64,000 nucleotides of DNA from Castor canadensis (Eukaryota; Chordata; Mammalia; Rodentia; Castoridae): contig NC_133397.1 in assembly GCF_047511655.1 (NCBI RefSeq), positions 10,193,501-10,257,500 on the forward strand, read 5' to 3'. The notes below the pieces were generated by a model. It was not told the origin of the DNA. It made no database searches and worked only from the letters and a program-made list of their open reading frames with translations. Below are positions 46,449 to 57,780 of the stretch, piece by piece. Made by a program: the position numbers and the translations under genes. Position 1 is the stretch's first letter. Each line of letters starts with the position of its first letter.

Positions 46449-46597
46449 ATTTAGCAAGGTATGGTAGTGCAAGTCTTAAATCCTAGTGCTAGGGAGGCTG
46501 AAGAAGAAAAAACACGAGTTTGAGGCTAGTCTGAGCTACATAGCAAGTCCCAGGCCAATTTGGACTATATAGCAAGAACTTGTCTCAAAAAAAACTA
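46449..46597 (+). mobile_element. B1-type SINE
   Basis: 'gcaaggtatggtagtgcaag', 'cctagtgctagggaggctga', 'agtttgaggctagtctgagc' and 'tacatagcaagtcccaggcc', ending in 'tgtctcaaaaaaaa', give a B1 in sense. Confidence 0.88.
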
Positions 46598-47038
46598 TAC
46601 ATTTACATATTATCAAAAATTTTTAAATAATTTTGCAATATTTATGGAGCTTAACATTTGAGCTCAAAGTTTATCTGAATTTTTAAATGTCTATGATTTA
46701 TTACCAAATATTGGTAATAAAAGGAAAGTGAATATATACACTACACATGCATATGAACTAAAACAGTGTGGCACTATTAGAAGATGAAAGGCAATAAAAT
46801 GAAGATTCCAGAAAGTGACGCCTATTTTGTGAGTGCTTTATATATAATGAAGTTGACATTTTAAAACATCAAGTAAAAAAGAAATTATTCATAAAATAAG
46901 GCAGGGATACCAGGTCTCCAATTTGGAAAAAAATCATGCTTTGTGACATGCAAAATTAAATTATAAAATCTTATGCATTGCAAGTATAAATTATTTAATA
47001 CATATTTGTGAAACATCACTGTTTCCTAATGTTACACA
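46598..47038. other. AT-rich unassigned sequence
   Basis: Nothing recognisable. Confidence 0.35.
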
Positions 47039-47049
47039 AGACAGCTTTG
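47039..47049 (+). repeat. Left direct repeat flanking the 5S pseudogene
   Basis: AGACAGCTTTG, repeated at 47140-47150 across the 3' end of the 5S copy. Confidence 0.85.
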
Positions 47050-47052
47050 CTT

Positions 47053-47143
47053 ATCTACAGCAATACCATCCTGAATGCCCCCAATCTCATCTGATCTCAG
47101 AAGCTAAGCAGGGTTGGGCCTGATTAGTACTTGGATGGGAGAC
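47053..47143 (+). pseudogene. 5S rRNA pseudogene, 3'-truncated and tailless
   Basis: The sequence follows vertebrate 5S rRNA from its first base ('atctacagcaataccatcct' for 'gtctacggccataccaccct') through 'tctgatctcagaagctaagc', 'agggttgggcctgattagta' and 'cttggatgggagac', about 90 of 121 bases. The internal promoter elements (A box and C box regions) are largely intact with CpG-decay-type changes. The last 30 bases are missing, there is no A-tail, and an 11-bp direct repeat flanks it. This fits a retroposed, tailless 5S copy. Not expected to give functional rRNA. Confidence 0.92.
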
Positions 47144-47150
47144 AGCTTTG
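47140..47150 (+). repeat. Right direct repeat flanking the 5S pseudogene
   Basis: AGACAGCTTTG, identical to 47039-47049. Its first four bases (AGAC) are shared with the 5S sequence itself, so the exact junction is ambiguous by microhomology. Confidence 0.85.
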
Positions 47151-47247
47151 ACTCACATTTACAATTATTCTTAGTTCAGTTTTCTCTGTGTCATGCACTA
47201 GGAACACAAAGCTAAAGAGCACTGTTCTTCCCTTATTACTAACTTTG

Positions 47248-47508
47248 TGATTCCAAAATCCACAAATGCACAAATCTCTTATATGAAATGACATAGGGTT
47301 TGCATATAACCTATGCATCCTATGCACATCTTCCTGTAATCTTTAAATCATGCAAATACTATGCAAATACTATGTAAATAGTTGTTCTAATACATTGTTC
47401 AGGGAACAATGACAAGGAAATAGTCTATGCAAGTTTAGACACATTTTTATTAATACTTTTGATCCGTGGTTAGTTGGATCCACAGATGTGAAAGTCACTG
47501 TGGATTAT
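47248..47508 (+). mobile_element. MER2-type DNA transposon relic, copy 3
   Basis: 'gattccaaaatccacaaatg', 'cttatatgaaatgacatagg', 'gtttgcatataacctatgca', 'atgtaaatagttgttctaat', 'tgttcagggaacaatgacaa' and 'gatccgtggttagttggatc' are the MER2 series. The left end is missing. Closest of the three copies to the consensus as I remember it. Confidence 0.85.
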
Positions 47509-48649
47509 TACATTTGAAAAAAATACAGACAAAAATTATTTCAATATAAGATGGTAGATGCTAAAAAGAATGTAATGACTGATGGCTAAAAATGTAGAGA
47601 AGGGCATTTAGCTAAAGGTAAGGACCCCAGAAAGGCTCAAGGCCAAAATGCTACAGCAGGCGTCTGAAGGGCAGTGGAAATCAACCAGTAGAAGAAAAAA
47701 ACGGGTTCATTTTGAATAAATACAGAATGAATTTATTGAACAAATAAAGAATGATTTGTTGGATTGGATGAATAAGTTAATAGATGGTGAAATCCAAAGT
47801 GTCTAACATGTGGTTTCTGACCTCCAGACTTTTAAGGACCTGTTGGAGAGAAGAGACAGAAACATAGGAACTCAATTATTTTCCCAGAAAGAATCAGAAG
47901 AGACTTTTTGGTTAAAATGCCCTGACTTTATGAAACAGAACATATGACTAAATGTGGCATAAGCAATAAGTGTTTGTAAATGAATCTCTAGGCACAAAGA
48001 TTCTTGTGTTAGTTTGATTATTTCATAGCTCAGTTATACCTGCCTTCAAGACACTTCTCTCCAGTTCTCTTGGTTTTTTCTTTCTGGTCTCCAGAGCCTG
48101 CCAAAGTCTTAAACTTTACATCTCCACCCAACAAATATTTGAAGCAGGCCTGGGGCCTCTCCCCATGAGCCTTTCTCTTTACTGGAGAGGAAACTCTTAC
48201 TCCAGAGTCCCCCAAGTATACTTTCCCCAAGTTCCATTGGTCAGGATTGCATCACATAGTCTTGTAAATAATTACATGGAAGGTTGGGAAATAAGCATCT
48301 GTCATTTCAGCCTCTTTGGAGGGAGTTGGACTTGACCATTATAGAAGTGTAGGAGAATGGCTGCTGTCTATGCAAACAGGAGCTGAGTATACTAAAGGAG
48401 ACAATTGGTGACACATATATGTGAGCAGCAGGGGTTAAATGAGTTAGCTGTGTTCTGTAGATTTTACCATTACTTCTACTTCTCTAATTAATGCACAGGA
48501 CCCTCCCCATAACAGTTCTGCTCTGCAATGCAGAAAAGATCTCTTCTTTTCCTTAGTCTTAAATTTCGCATTTATTCTGAAAAACTGAAAGACTCTAATA
48601 GAAAGATGGAGCTAAGACAAGGTGAGCAATATTACATGCCAGGATCTTT
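47509..48649. other. Unassigned non-coding sequence
   Basis: No exon, RNA gene or clear repeat recognised. The minus-strand frame 48030-48230 has no recognisable domain. Confidence 0.35.
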
Positions 48650-48790
48650 ACTAGGAACTTGACATACTCTTTCATTCAGTCCTGTGCTGATTCTGAAAAA
48701 GACTATTAACAGAAAATTGATGCTCACCAAGTCAAGTACTTTTGTCATCTCAGAAAACTGAGACAGTGGTGCTGGGCTTCCATCCTTAGT
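48650..48790 (-). mobile_element. MIR/MIR3-type SINE, antisense
   Basis: 'aggatctttactaggaactt', 'tctttcattcagtcctgtgc' and 'ctcagaaaactgagacagtg' follow the antisense MIR3-like pattern. Confidence 0.55.
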
Positions 48791-51169
48791 CTGACTACAA
48801 AGAGCATCTCTGGATCGTGTACATATGCATGTCAGAAGTTAATGATTTCAGGAGTATTAGAATATGTTAAAAATTTCACTTCTGTGAAATTGCTTGTAAA
48901 ACTCAACACTGACAGCAGGCAGAAAATGTCTCTTTTAGCTCTCCCTTTCTTATTAATTTATTATTTCACATTTTAGTGCCCATTTTCATAGTCCAGGAAA
49001 TTCACACAGATTGAGCAATAGCAAAATCAAGTTCAAGACAACTAAAAGAACTCCAAGTCCAAGTATTAGCCTGTGTGGGGTTTGCAGAACCTTTTATGTT
49101 AAGGTTCTTGTTTTGAACTTACGCATTCATTATTTATTCACTGAGGTATTCACTGAGAATCCAACAAGCAACTTGCCCTGTATACTCATAGAGGTCTATA
49201 AATACTGATTTGTGATCAGACTTTAATTCAACAAATGTTTCCTGGTTATCTATGGGACTGACACCTTGATGGATTGTGACAGACTAAAGAAATAATCTAA
49301 ACCTGAACCTCGCCTTCGGGACCTATGTTATTCAAGAGTCATTCTTCAATTGCTATGGGCCAAAAAATAAATGTGTTCTATTCTTTCTCATAATATAGAA
49401 ACATAATAACAATTTTAAAGGCATAAACTATGTGCCGGGTTTTCTGTTTTCTCCCACATCAGATCCATTCCCACCCTTCTTTGCTCTGCTCTGTGTCATA
49501 GAAAGCCAACCTTGTGGGCAACTTGATCAGTGCTCCCTGCCTGGAAGCCTTGCCCTCGGTTCCATAGATGAGTAACACTATAGTTTGAGCTCATACTCTC
49601 AGATTTCTTCTCTGTTTCCTCATTCTCGAGCTAGTTCTCTGGCAGCTCTGAGGATGATGGCTCCTTCTGGAGGGAGTGGGGTTTCCAGAGCTCCAGTTCT
49701 CACTGGGTTCCAGTAACATCGTTTCCCTCTGTCATTTGGCCAGACCACTTTCACTGGTGTCTGGGTACCTTACTCTTACATCTTTGTTCTCTTTACCTAG
49801 CAAACATATCTGTTAGGAGTCCCTGCAGTGAAATATCCTCATTTGAATCATATGAGGAAAATTCTTTTTCTTTTTGGGACTCTGGCTAATGAAGACTTGT
49901 AAGTCCAATCTCTCCTTTTCATTTTGCAGGGATGGAAAGAGGTTCACGTGTGTGAGGTCACTCATTCCGTGGAAAGGATGGAAACCAGCTCACTTACCTC
50001 TCAAGCCCATGTTACTGGTACATGCACCCCAAAGCTCCTCTCCTCAACGTAGGACTCATTTCCTCTTTGAGGTCTGGTCTTGCAAACTTTGGACAAAAGT
50101 CACTTCTGCAAGCTTTTGAGGCTGCAAACTAAGGACATGAATGAACTGAGTCATCCCCACAGAACTTCATTAATGGTAAGGCAATTTAAGATTTCTGAGT
50201 CATAGGTTTCAGTCATTTAGACTTTCTCAGCTGGTACTGTACTTGCCCACACACATTTTTCTTCAAAGATTGCATCTGTGTCTAGATGTGTGGTTCTACC
50301 CACTCTCCATCAGTTTCTGAGAGAAAGCGGCCTTGTAGAGTGATACATGCAGAGCTAAGCCATTTCCATTCGCCCTGTGCATTTTAGTCTTCACATGAGG
50401 ACTTAATGGAGTTAACAGTCTGCAGCTTCCTCTAGACTCAATGCACCGGAGACATGCACAATTCCAAACTCTATATCCAACACTACATTTTACCAGGCCT
50501 CTCAAGAAAATTCAGTTATACCATATGGTGACTCCACTCACTGAACAATATTCAGCAGCTTGATGAACAAGGACTGAATCATATCTTAACCATCTTGACC
50601 ACAGTATTAGTAATATATATGTTTTATTTTTTATATTTGTACTTCCTGCTACACCCACTGAAAATTAAGAGCTAGACCTCACTGAAAGTAGACTACACAA
50701 TAAAAGATTTCTTGTTCATTAGCAATCTTCAGTTTAATATTGCATTGTATGTGAGATACATTCAGAATGTCTGCTTTTTCTTTTCCTCCAGAACAGCTGC
50801 TGGGATTGAGCAATAGTCTCCTAGGGTAACACAGCAGGGAATCCTGGGGCATTTCCCAGACACTGAAAACAAAGGATAAATATCCACGGGGTGGACAGGG
50901 TTTGAATTCTCTCCCTCCCACTGGAGAGAAGCCCCCATACTCTCAGGATGTAGAGAACAGCATTAGCAAGTGTCTGTGTGGATGGTGCCTTGTGGCTGGG
51001 TAATTTTAAGAAAGTCACTTTCCTCTCAGATCAATTGTTCGACCAGGATATCTAAATTGCAATGCAGCATTCAAGTGCCAGTTTCATTAGAATATGCAGG
51101 CATTGTCTCAGCTGTACATATGAAACCATGAGTCAAATGTAATCTGCACCTTCCAAGAATTTACAAGCT
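48791..51169. other. Unassigned; some LTR- and MIR-like pieces
   Basis: 'ttcaacaaatgtttcctggt' (49228-49247) is a MIR3/L3-type motif. The stretch 49540-49830 may be an old LTR ('gttctcactgggttccagta'), but I cannot place it. A degraded MIR is possible near 50990-51090. No exon is supported; the minus-strand frames 50679-51018 have no domain. Confidence 0.3.
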
Positions 51170-51420
51170 GAAAATAGGAATATGCTGAGATAATTTTAAT
51201 AAAATTTGATGTGGCTAAGATAGAGCTATGCACGTGGGAGAAACTCCTAGCTCAACACAAGAGTTCCTGAAGAAGCTGGTGCCCAAGCTGAATCTTGAAT
51301 GATGAGCAAGGTTTATGGAGGTGAAAATGAAATTTATTGCAGATAGTCAAGGACATGACTGTGCCTTATGAGAAAATATAATATAGGTACAAAGTGGCAG
51401 GAAATAAGGCCATATTTGTA
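51170..51420 (-). mobile_element. L2 LINE fragment, antisense
   Basis: 'gctgaatcttgaatgatgag', 'caaggtttatggaggtgaaa' and 'gcaggaaataaggccatatt' fit the reverse L2 series ('gggtcttgaaggatgagtag'). Confidence 0.5.
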
Positions 51421-51483
51421 GCAATTAAGAAATATCAGTTATTGTTACTAGAGCACTTAAGTTTTCTGAAAGTCAAGAAATGA

Positions 51484-51682
51484 AGCTGGGCACATGGAGG
51501 TTCATGCCTGTAATCCTAACTACTGAGGAGGCAGAGAGCAGAAGGCTCACAGTTCAAAGCCAGCCCTGCCAAATAGTTCGTGAGACCCTATCTCGAAAAA
51601 CCCTTCACATAAAGAGGGAATGCCTCAAGGTATAGGCCCTGAGTTCAAGCCCCAGGACTCGCCCCCCCCCCCAAAAAAAAGG
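51484..51682 (+). mobile_element. Dimeric B1/ID-type SINE, young-looking
   Basis: 'ggttcatgcctgtaatccta', 'ggctcacagttcaaagccag', 'aatagttcgtgagaccctat', 'aatgcctcaaggtataggcc', 'ctgagttcaagccccaggac', then a C-run and A-tail. It keeps CpG sites (ttcg, ctcg) that decay quickly in older copies, so it is among the youngest SINEs here. Confidence 0.92.
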
Positions 51683-51949
51683 TTCTATGGAGCCATATCC
51701 TACTCACTGCTGTGATAGCTATTGTGCTCATCTCCATGTAAAAGTGTTAGCTGTAAAAAGTTGAATTTACTAGAATTGGGGGTGAGGAGTCATCCTACTT
51801 TATCTGGATGTTTGTTACCATTCAAATCCCTATAGAAAAAAAATCAATCTTCATTCTTGGAGAAGCAGAGTTGCCTTCCACATTCTGGGGAAGTTTCTCT
51901 GGCAGTTGAGCTACAGTGCTTGAAAAATGAAGGAATGAACAAAGTTGTC
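51683..51949. other. Unassigned non-coding sequence
   Basis: Nothing recognisable. Confidence 0.35.
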
Positions 51950-52080
51950 TTTGGAACACTGAATGCCAGAGATAGAAGGGACTTGAGTATCATGCAATCC
52001 AATGTCCTTGCTTTACAGATGGGACAACTGAGTTTAGTGAATAAATCAGTGATGGAGGAAAAGGAGACATAGGTCAAGAG
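51950..52080 (-). mobile_element. MIR-class SINE, antisense
   Basis: 'gccagagatagaagggactt', 'gagtatcatgcaatccaatg', 'tccttgctttacagatggga' and 'caactgagtttagtgaataa' match the common 'gaagggacctcagagatcatctagtccaa...tttacagatgaggaaactgag' repeat pattern. The 155-codon minus-strand frame 51844-52311 runs through it. Confidence 0.65.
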
Positions 52081-53779
52081 CTCTTCTAAGAACTGAATGA
52101 ATTCTAAAGCCATTAGGCACAAAAACTTTGTTGCTTTTTTAATGGACTTAATTGTCTCAGCATGCATATGGACCCAACACTCAGCACAGAGGAGACAGGA
52201 GGAAACATGGTGGTTGCCCACAGAGAGCTCCTGACGCACTATACCTTCTACCACAATGACAGAGTAATCAGAATTCAGTATAAAATCATCATCACATGAT
52301 GCTATGCACATCAGGAAAGGAGATATTCCCTTAGCCTAGTATGTCAAGAGGAGGGCTTGAAATTCATTCAAACTGCATTCAATAAATATCATTTCACTAT
52401 ATATTACTACAGTAATTTTTTTACTCCACTATGTAAGGCTTCTTAGAGGAAGTGGCTGTAAGGCAACTATACTATATTGTTCCAGTTATCTATTGCTAAG
52501 TAAAAGATTAATCCAACACTAACTGCTGTAAAAGAACCACCACTTCTTTACCTGATGATTTTTATGGGGCAGATGGCATAGCTGTTACTATTTGGTGGTA
52601 TTCTGTTTGCTTTTCATGCTGTTTGGAGAGATGGAAACAGTTTCATTCAAATGTCTGAGGCTTTATCAGGGGTGTTTGGAGGCCTGGGCTTCACTGGGCT
52701 ATCTCATTCTCCATATCCTCTTGGAGCCTTTCCCTATGGTTTCCCCAGCAAGACAGTTATTTGAATATATTGCATGCCATCTCAGCCCTCCAAAGACTAT
52801 GGCCAAAGACGGAGACCTAAAATTGACCATATGTCTTATCTGTCATTCTCTACAGGTCCAAAAGGTATTAGCCAGATTCAAGAGAAGAGAAATACATTGA
52901 CTGCCCAAGGGGAAGAATGTCCGAAGTTTCTGGCCATCTTTAACCTGGAACATTGCTCTTTCTAGTTTGAGGACTTCATTTGTGTAAGGAAATCTTGTTG
53001 ATTCATGACCCAAGAAAGAATGTGATAGGAAACAAAAAAAATTCAGATGAAGAACAAAGGCATGTGGGAAAGGACTTGGTCATGATGTCAGGAGTTCATG
53101 ATACCGTCCACTGTCCTGAGCCTAACACCTGGCACAGTGCCTGGCACATAGAAAATGACCAATCAACAGAACTGAGCTAATCAACAAGAATTTGCTACTA
53201 TATTTGTTGTCATGTGAATAATTTTCTCACACTGAACCTCCCAGGAAAGGTGCCAGGGGAATCTTATTGCAAAACTAGCAGTTTATTAGGTTGACAAAGA
53301 GAACATTCAATTAAGGAGATTTTCAGAACACAATGGAACCATTTTGGTTGTGAAATGTGGACTTAAAAAGTGATCATTTGAAAACATCCAAGAAGCATTT
53401 GAAGACTGGCTGCAGAGGCAGCCCTTTTTCCTCAGATGCAGGCTGAAGGATAGACTGGGAGTCCTTGCTGGGCAGAGAAAAACTGAAGCACCTGCAGATC
53501 TGGGTGCATTGAAGGATTCTCTGCCACAGTACAAAGTCCAGTCTATGTGTAGAGCACCAGGCATCTACAAGAATGTAACTCATAGATTGATTCATCCCAC
53601 AAAAAACTGACAACCACCATGTGTCAAAGTTAAGGGAGATGCCTGAGTGTCATGAAATAGTAGACCAAGGTGGAAGGAGACAGAGAAGCTGTGTAAGCCC
53701 ATTGCTTAACCATGGAGCCACCAGGAAAAAAACTCTTAAGACTATCAGAGTGATGTCAACATTCTCAGAGTAGGTCAAT
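52081..53779. other. Unassigned non-coding sequence
   Basis: An L2/MIR-type motif ('cagtgcctggcacatagaaa') is at 53134-53153. No exon, RNA gene or domain-bearing ORF recognised; the ORFs at 52592-53180 and 53307-53613 overlap in several phases. Confidence 0.35.
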
Positions 53780-54430
53780 AGCTTTTAATAATAATTTTCC
53801 CTCAGGATTCTGATATGTTACCCTAAAGATGCCATGGTAACCAACTTCTGAAATGGCTCCCAATATTCTCAGTTTCCTGGTACTCATGCCATTGTGAAAT
53901 CCCCTCCTGTTGGATTTGAGATAGCCTGGTAGCTTCCTTCTAATAAGTAAAATATGGCAAAAGTGATGTGGAATGCCTTTTCTAAGATGAGGCAATCCAA
54001 AATCATGACTTCTCTTGGGCTGCTACTTACTCTGTGGTCTCCTCCCTTGCTGGTTCTGATGAAGCAAGCTGTCCTGGTGGGGATTGGGGTGGGGGGGAGG
54101 GGTCCTACACTATGTATAAGCTCATGTAGCTAGAAATGAAGAGTGGTCTCCAGCCAACACACAGAGAGGAAATGAGACCTTCAGTTCAAAAACCTTTAAG
54201 GACCTGCCAACAGCTGTATACATAACCTTAGAAGTAAATCTTTTCCATTTGAACCTTCAAATGAGACCACAGGCCTGGCCTACTTCTGAGTGTGTCCTCT
54301 GAGTGACTCTGAATTCAACGACTCGATTAAACTAAGCCATGCCTAGGTTCCTGACCCAAAAGGTAATAAATCTGTGTCATATCAAGTCATTAAGTTTTGG
54401 AAGGCAATTGGTTACACAGCAATACATTTA
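53780..54430 (+). mobile_element. MaLR/MLT-type LTR relic
   Basis: Landmarks in order: 'aacttctgaaatggctccca', 'ggtactcatgccattgtgaa', 'tcccctcctgttggatttga', 'atggcaaaagtgatgtggaa', 'tctcttgggctgctacttac', 'tgagaccacaggcctggcct' and the end 'aagttttggaaggcaattgg'/'ttacacagcaatac'. I recognise this as a widespread eutherian LTR-like repeat; the exact subfamily is uncertain. Confidence 0.65.
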
Positions 54431-54599
54431 CTAGTGCTGGTGTATAAAAGAAGATTATAACTAGCTCAGTTACCAGTCCAGTGCACTTTTTGCTATATGT
54501 CATGTGATTTCTGCTCCACAGGAATCTTTCATCCAGGGGGCAGGGATCATCTGGCCAAAGGAATGAAGTCCTAAGTATTTGAGGTCATCTACATGTCCC
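54431..54599. other. Unassigned non-coding sequence
   Basis: Nothing recognisable. Confidence 0.35.
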
Positions 54600-54810
54600 T
54601 ATGATCTAGTCACAGCCTTGTCTCCTCAACCACCTTCTGTCTCTGCCTCAGGCAAACCTCACTGCTGTTTCTCATCCCAGGAGTGCTTTGCCTTTCTACC
54701 TCCAGGGACTGGAACACAGTCTTCTTTTCTTAGAAACACTCTTCTTTCTTGACCTGATGATACTTTGCTCAGATTTCAAGGCCAGCTCCAATGCTTTTCT
54801 TGCTTCTTTT
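54600..54810 (+). mobile_element. L2 LINE 3' fragment
   Basis: 'ggagtgctttgcctttctac', 'acctgatgatactttgctca' and 'gatttcaaggccagctccaa' match the L2 3' end series. Confidence 0.6.
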
Positions 54811-54824
54811 GCTTATCCAAAGCT

Positions 54825-54834
54825 ATGTGTGTAT

Positions 54835-54881
<47 letters not shown>

Positions 54882-54898
54882 CATGTATGTGTGTATAT
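54825..54898 (+). repeat. (TG)n microsatellite
   Basis: A pure (GT)19 core at 54841-54878, with TGTA steps on both sides. ORFs with Cys-Val runs (54688-55000) come from it. Confidence 0.97.
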
Positions 54899-55119
54899 CC
54901 TCACTACTCTGTGCAAAAGACTATTCTAAAGAGTAATATAGCAAATATCCTGCCTTTATTTAGTTTCTATTTCATAATTAAATATAGTTTTTACAGTTGA
55001 CTTTATGGTAGGATTACTTTGTATAATCCTTATGTGCCTTAACTCTGTTATCAGTTCTGAGGGCAGGATGCAACTATTCTCTGTGATGTCTGTAGTAACA
55101 GATTCTCAAAGCAAAGTAA
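54899..55119. other. Unassigned non-coding sequence
   Basis: Nothing recognisable. Confidence 0.35.
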
Positions 55120-55520
55120 TAACCCATGATGGATGGAACTGTGTCTTCCCACAAACTCATACATTGAAGTTCTAACTCCCAATATGACTATATTTAGAAA
55201 CAGGCCTCCAGGGAGGTAATTTTGGTTAATAGAAGCCATGAACAGTGTCTACTCCAATGGGACTGGTGTCCTTACAAGAAAATTAATACACATAGATGAG
55301 CACAGAGAAATGACCATGCAAAGACAGAGAAAGCAGCCCATCTGCAAGCCAAGAGAGACCTCAGGAAAAACCAAGCTTGCTAACTCCCTGATCTTGAAGC
55401 TTCAGCCTCCAGAATGGTGGAAAAATAATTATATTTAAGCTGCTCAATCTGTGTATTTTGTTACGGCATTTGGCACTGACTATTGCATGGTCACTTGACA
55501 AGAACCCAGACAAGTAGTGG
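55120..55520 (+). mobile_element. MaLR-like LTR (MLT1-type) relic
   Basis: 'aactgtgtcttcccacaaac', 'atacattgaagttctaactc', 'tgactatatttagaaacagg', 'gggactggtgtccttacaag', 'cccatctgcaagccaagaga', 'gacctcaggaaaaaccaagc' and 'gtgtattttgttacggcatt' follow the family over nearly full length. Same family type as 36380. Confidence 0.7.
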
Positions 55521-55549
55521 CATAAACTGATTAGATCCATAATGTACGA

Positions 55550-55770
55550 GATGGTTCTAGGCTGTGGACTCAGACATATCTGAGTTTGAACTCTATCTCT
55601 ATCTTACACTATCCAACCAAAACAACTTGTCCTTCTTGAACTGCCATCTTTCTTCTTTATAAAATGGTGTTTCTCCTCACTATATTTCAGTTACTCTAAG
55701 GAAGATGTGAGCTAGTGTTTGCAAAGTGCTTGCCATGAACTAAATACATAAATAAGTATATATTTTTTCT
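55550..55770 (+). mobile_element. MIR SINE, nearly full length
   Basis: 'ctaggctgtggactcagaca', 'tgagtttgaactctatctct', 'aacaacttgtccttcttgaa', 'cttctttataaaatggtgtt' and 'tgtttgcaaagtgcttgcca' follow MIR from left to right. Confidence 0.8.
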
Positions 55771-56571
55771 TCCTTTCTCCCTTCTCTAGGAGAGAAACAG
55801 GATCAGTAATAGGGCCAGGCTGGCCATGTGGAGCCTGAGACAAATGAAATAATTAATATTGCTTGCCTATTCTTTATTTAAAATCTGTACATATTTTTCA
55901 TCATGGCCTTTTTTGAATTAATTTTAATATTTAAAAATATTACATCAACCTCTTATTGCTCTTGCTTACTGATTTTGGGGCTACTCCCTGCAAGTTTTAT
56001 GCCTGAGCTATGTGCCTCATCTTGCTCTATGTAGCAGTGTTGGGGTCCTGGCTACCTAACTAATCAAGAAAGCATCCATTGACCTGGGTTTGAAGCTCCA
56101 AAATGTCCCTGTCCCCAGTCCTGGCAGACTGTGCATAGAGCACTTTGGTCTGCAATGCTGAGTGATTCTCTAGTCATTGAGGACTTAAGGGTTCTTACAG
56201 TTATAATGGAAAAACTTTTTCATTAAATCTTTTTTTTTTTTTTCTGAAAGTACCTAGTAAGGGGTCCTGACAGGAAGGGAGATGAGTTAAATAAAGACTG
56301 GTTTTTGCCAGTCTTATCTATGTTTCCCTGAAGGATTTTAGTGCATTTTGTGAAAGGGAACAGGGCAGCAGTATCTGAATCGGTCCTGAGGGAGTCTTTG
56401 CAGCACAAACTCCTACTGAATTCCCATTTTTGAGTTGTGAATCCTGATTACCCCTTCTGTCTCATACACCTGCATGTTGAGGATCCAGTTTCTTCACTAG
56501 GCAGAGAGCAGCAAGAGGGGATTCAGACCATCTTAGCACACCTTGAATTTTCTTGCCTAACACAGAGTCAG
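55771..56571. other. AT-rich unassigned sequence
   Basis: A polyT run lies at 56229-56243. No exon or clear repeat recognised. Confidence 0.35.
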
Positions 56572-56650
56572 TGAGAAGGAGAAACAAGAAAAGGAGGCAA
56601 AAGGGAGAAGTAGGGGGGAGAAAAGAAGAAGGGAAGAAGAAGATGGAGAA
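56572..56650 (+). repeat. Purine-rich (GA/GAA) tract
   Basis: Nearly pure A+G over about 80 bases. Low-complexity; ORFs rich in Lys/Arg/Glu on one strand and Phe/Leu/Ser on the other (56462-56774) come from it. Confidence 0.85.
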
Positions 56651-56669
56651 CCTCACCCTAGTGATAATA

Positions 56670-56870
56670 GTATTGATTGTGCTGATGATAAAAGTTAACA
56701 CTCAATACCATTCAGTCACTAATCAGGGGAAGGCTTCATATGCATTTCATCTAATGCTCACAGCAACTGGATAGACACCGTACTATTATCCTGCCATTTT
56801 GAAGAGGCAGAAACAAAAATTTAAAGATATTGCCTAGTTAACCTAAGTTTTCAAAGCTGCTAAACTTCAG
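56670..56870 (-). mobile_element. MIR-type SINE, antisense
   Basis: 'cttcatatgcatttcatcta', 'atgctcacagcaactggata', 'ctattatcctgccattttga' and 'agaggcagaaacaaaaattt' follow antisense MIR order. Confidence 0.75.
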
Positions 56871-57659
56871 GGGAAGTAATAAGTAACATTTCTTGAATGA
56901 TGGTTGGTTGACTTTTGCATTCAACATTTTTCTTGATGTGGTTTCCCCAAGGTCTGTCAGGGATGAAACTCTAGAGTCACTGAGTGACTGCACCATTTGG
57001 AAAGCTGTTTACTGCTTGAAGTCAAACTCCCTTATAAGTCATATTGGTTAGCAAAACTCTTTCATTGAATGACGTATAATTTCATGCTGTTCCAAGTATA
57101 AAAATTAGATATATTTTAATTGCCTAAATGGAAAAAATAACCGATGTTAAGAAATCAGTTATTTGCTTACATTTTTGCATTTTGTTAACTACAAAGCACA
57201 TGTGCTTATTTGCATACTTGAGAGTGGATTGCGCAAATATGGGACATACATTTTATTGGTTACTTCCATAGTCTACCATGTGGTGTGATTCAGAGGCAGC
57301 TGAAAGTCTATGCAATGCTTCCTACACTCAAAGCCTACCTGGGGATTCAGGGCTCACAGGTTGGAAACTATTCCTCTCTAGATAACTCCCTTTTTGTTCA
57401 GACATAGTTTCCTGTTTTGCAGCTATTAACACTGTAGTCAAATGAAATTCTATGCAAAGGGCCCCAAAGCATGACCCCCAAATTGCCTTATGTTTAGAAT
57501 GGTATTTTGACAAAGAAGGAGCTAGAAAGAAAGGAAAAGGAACAAAAGGAGAGAGGACAAGGGGAGAGTAAAGAGGTGGCTGTGAGGTGAATTGTATCAT
57601 CAGAGGATCACAGGACATGCCAATTGAAGGATTGGGTCTGTGCTCATGCACTAGTAACT
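56871..57659. other. Repeat-poor sequence with an AT-rich core
   Basis: From 57050 to 57270 the DNA has no recognisable repeat and contains an octamer-type ATTTGCAT (57209-57216) and other factor-like motifs. The minus-strand frame 57328-57651 has no recognisable domain. Confidence 0.3.
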
Positions 57660-57780
57660 TCCTTGAAACTCAGTTTCTTCTTCTGAAGCTCATAATGAAA
57701 CCTCCCTTATGGGGTTGCTGTGAGAAGTAAATGAGGCCAAATATAAGAGTACCCTGAAAATTGGCAGACCTGGTACTCAA
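57660..57780 (+). mobile_element. MIR-type SINE fragment
   Basis: 'cttgaaactcagtttcttct', 'tatggggttgctgtgagaag' and 'taaatgaggccaaatataag' match the 3' half of MIR. Confidence 0.7.

Noticed and set aside
51844-52311. 155-codon minus-strand open frame with ATG
   Set aside because: Runs through an antisense MIR-class SINE (51950-52080) and shows no domain.
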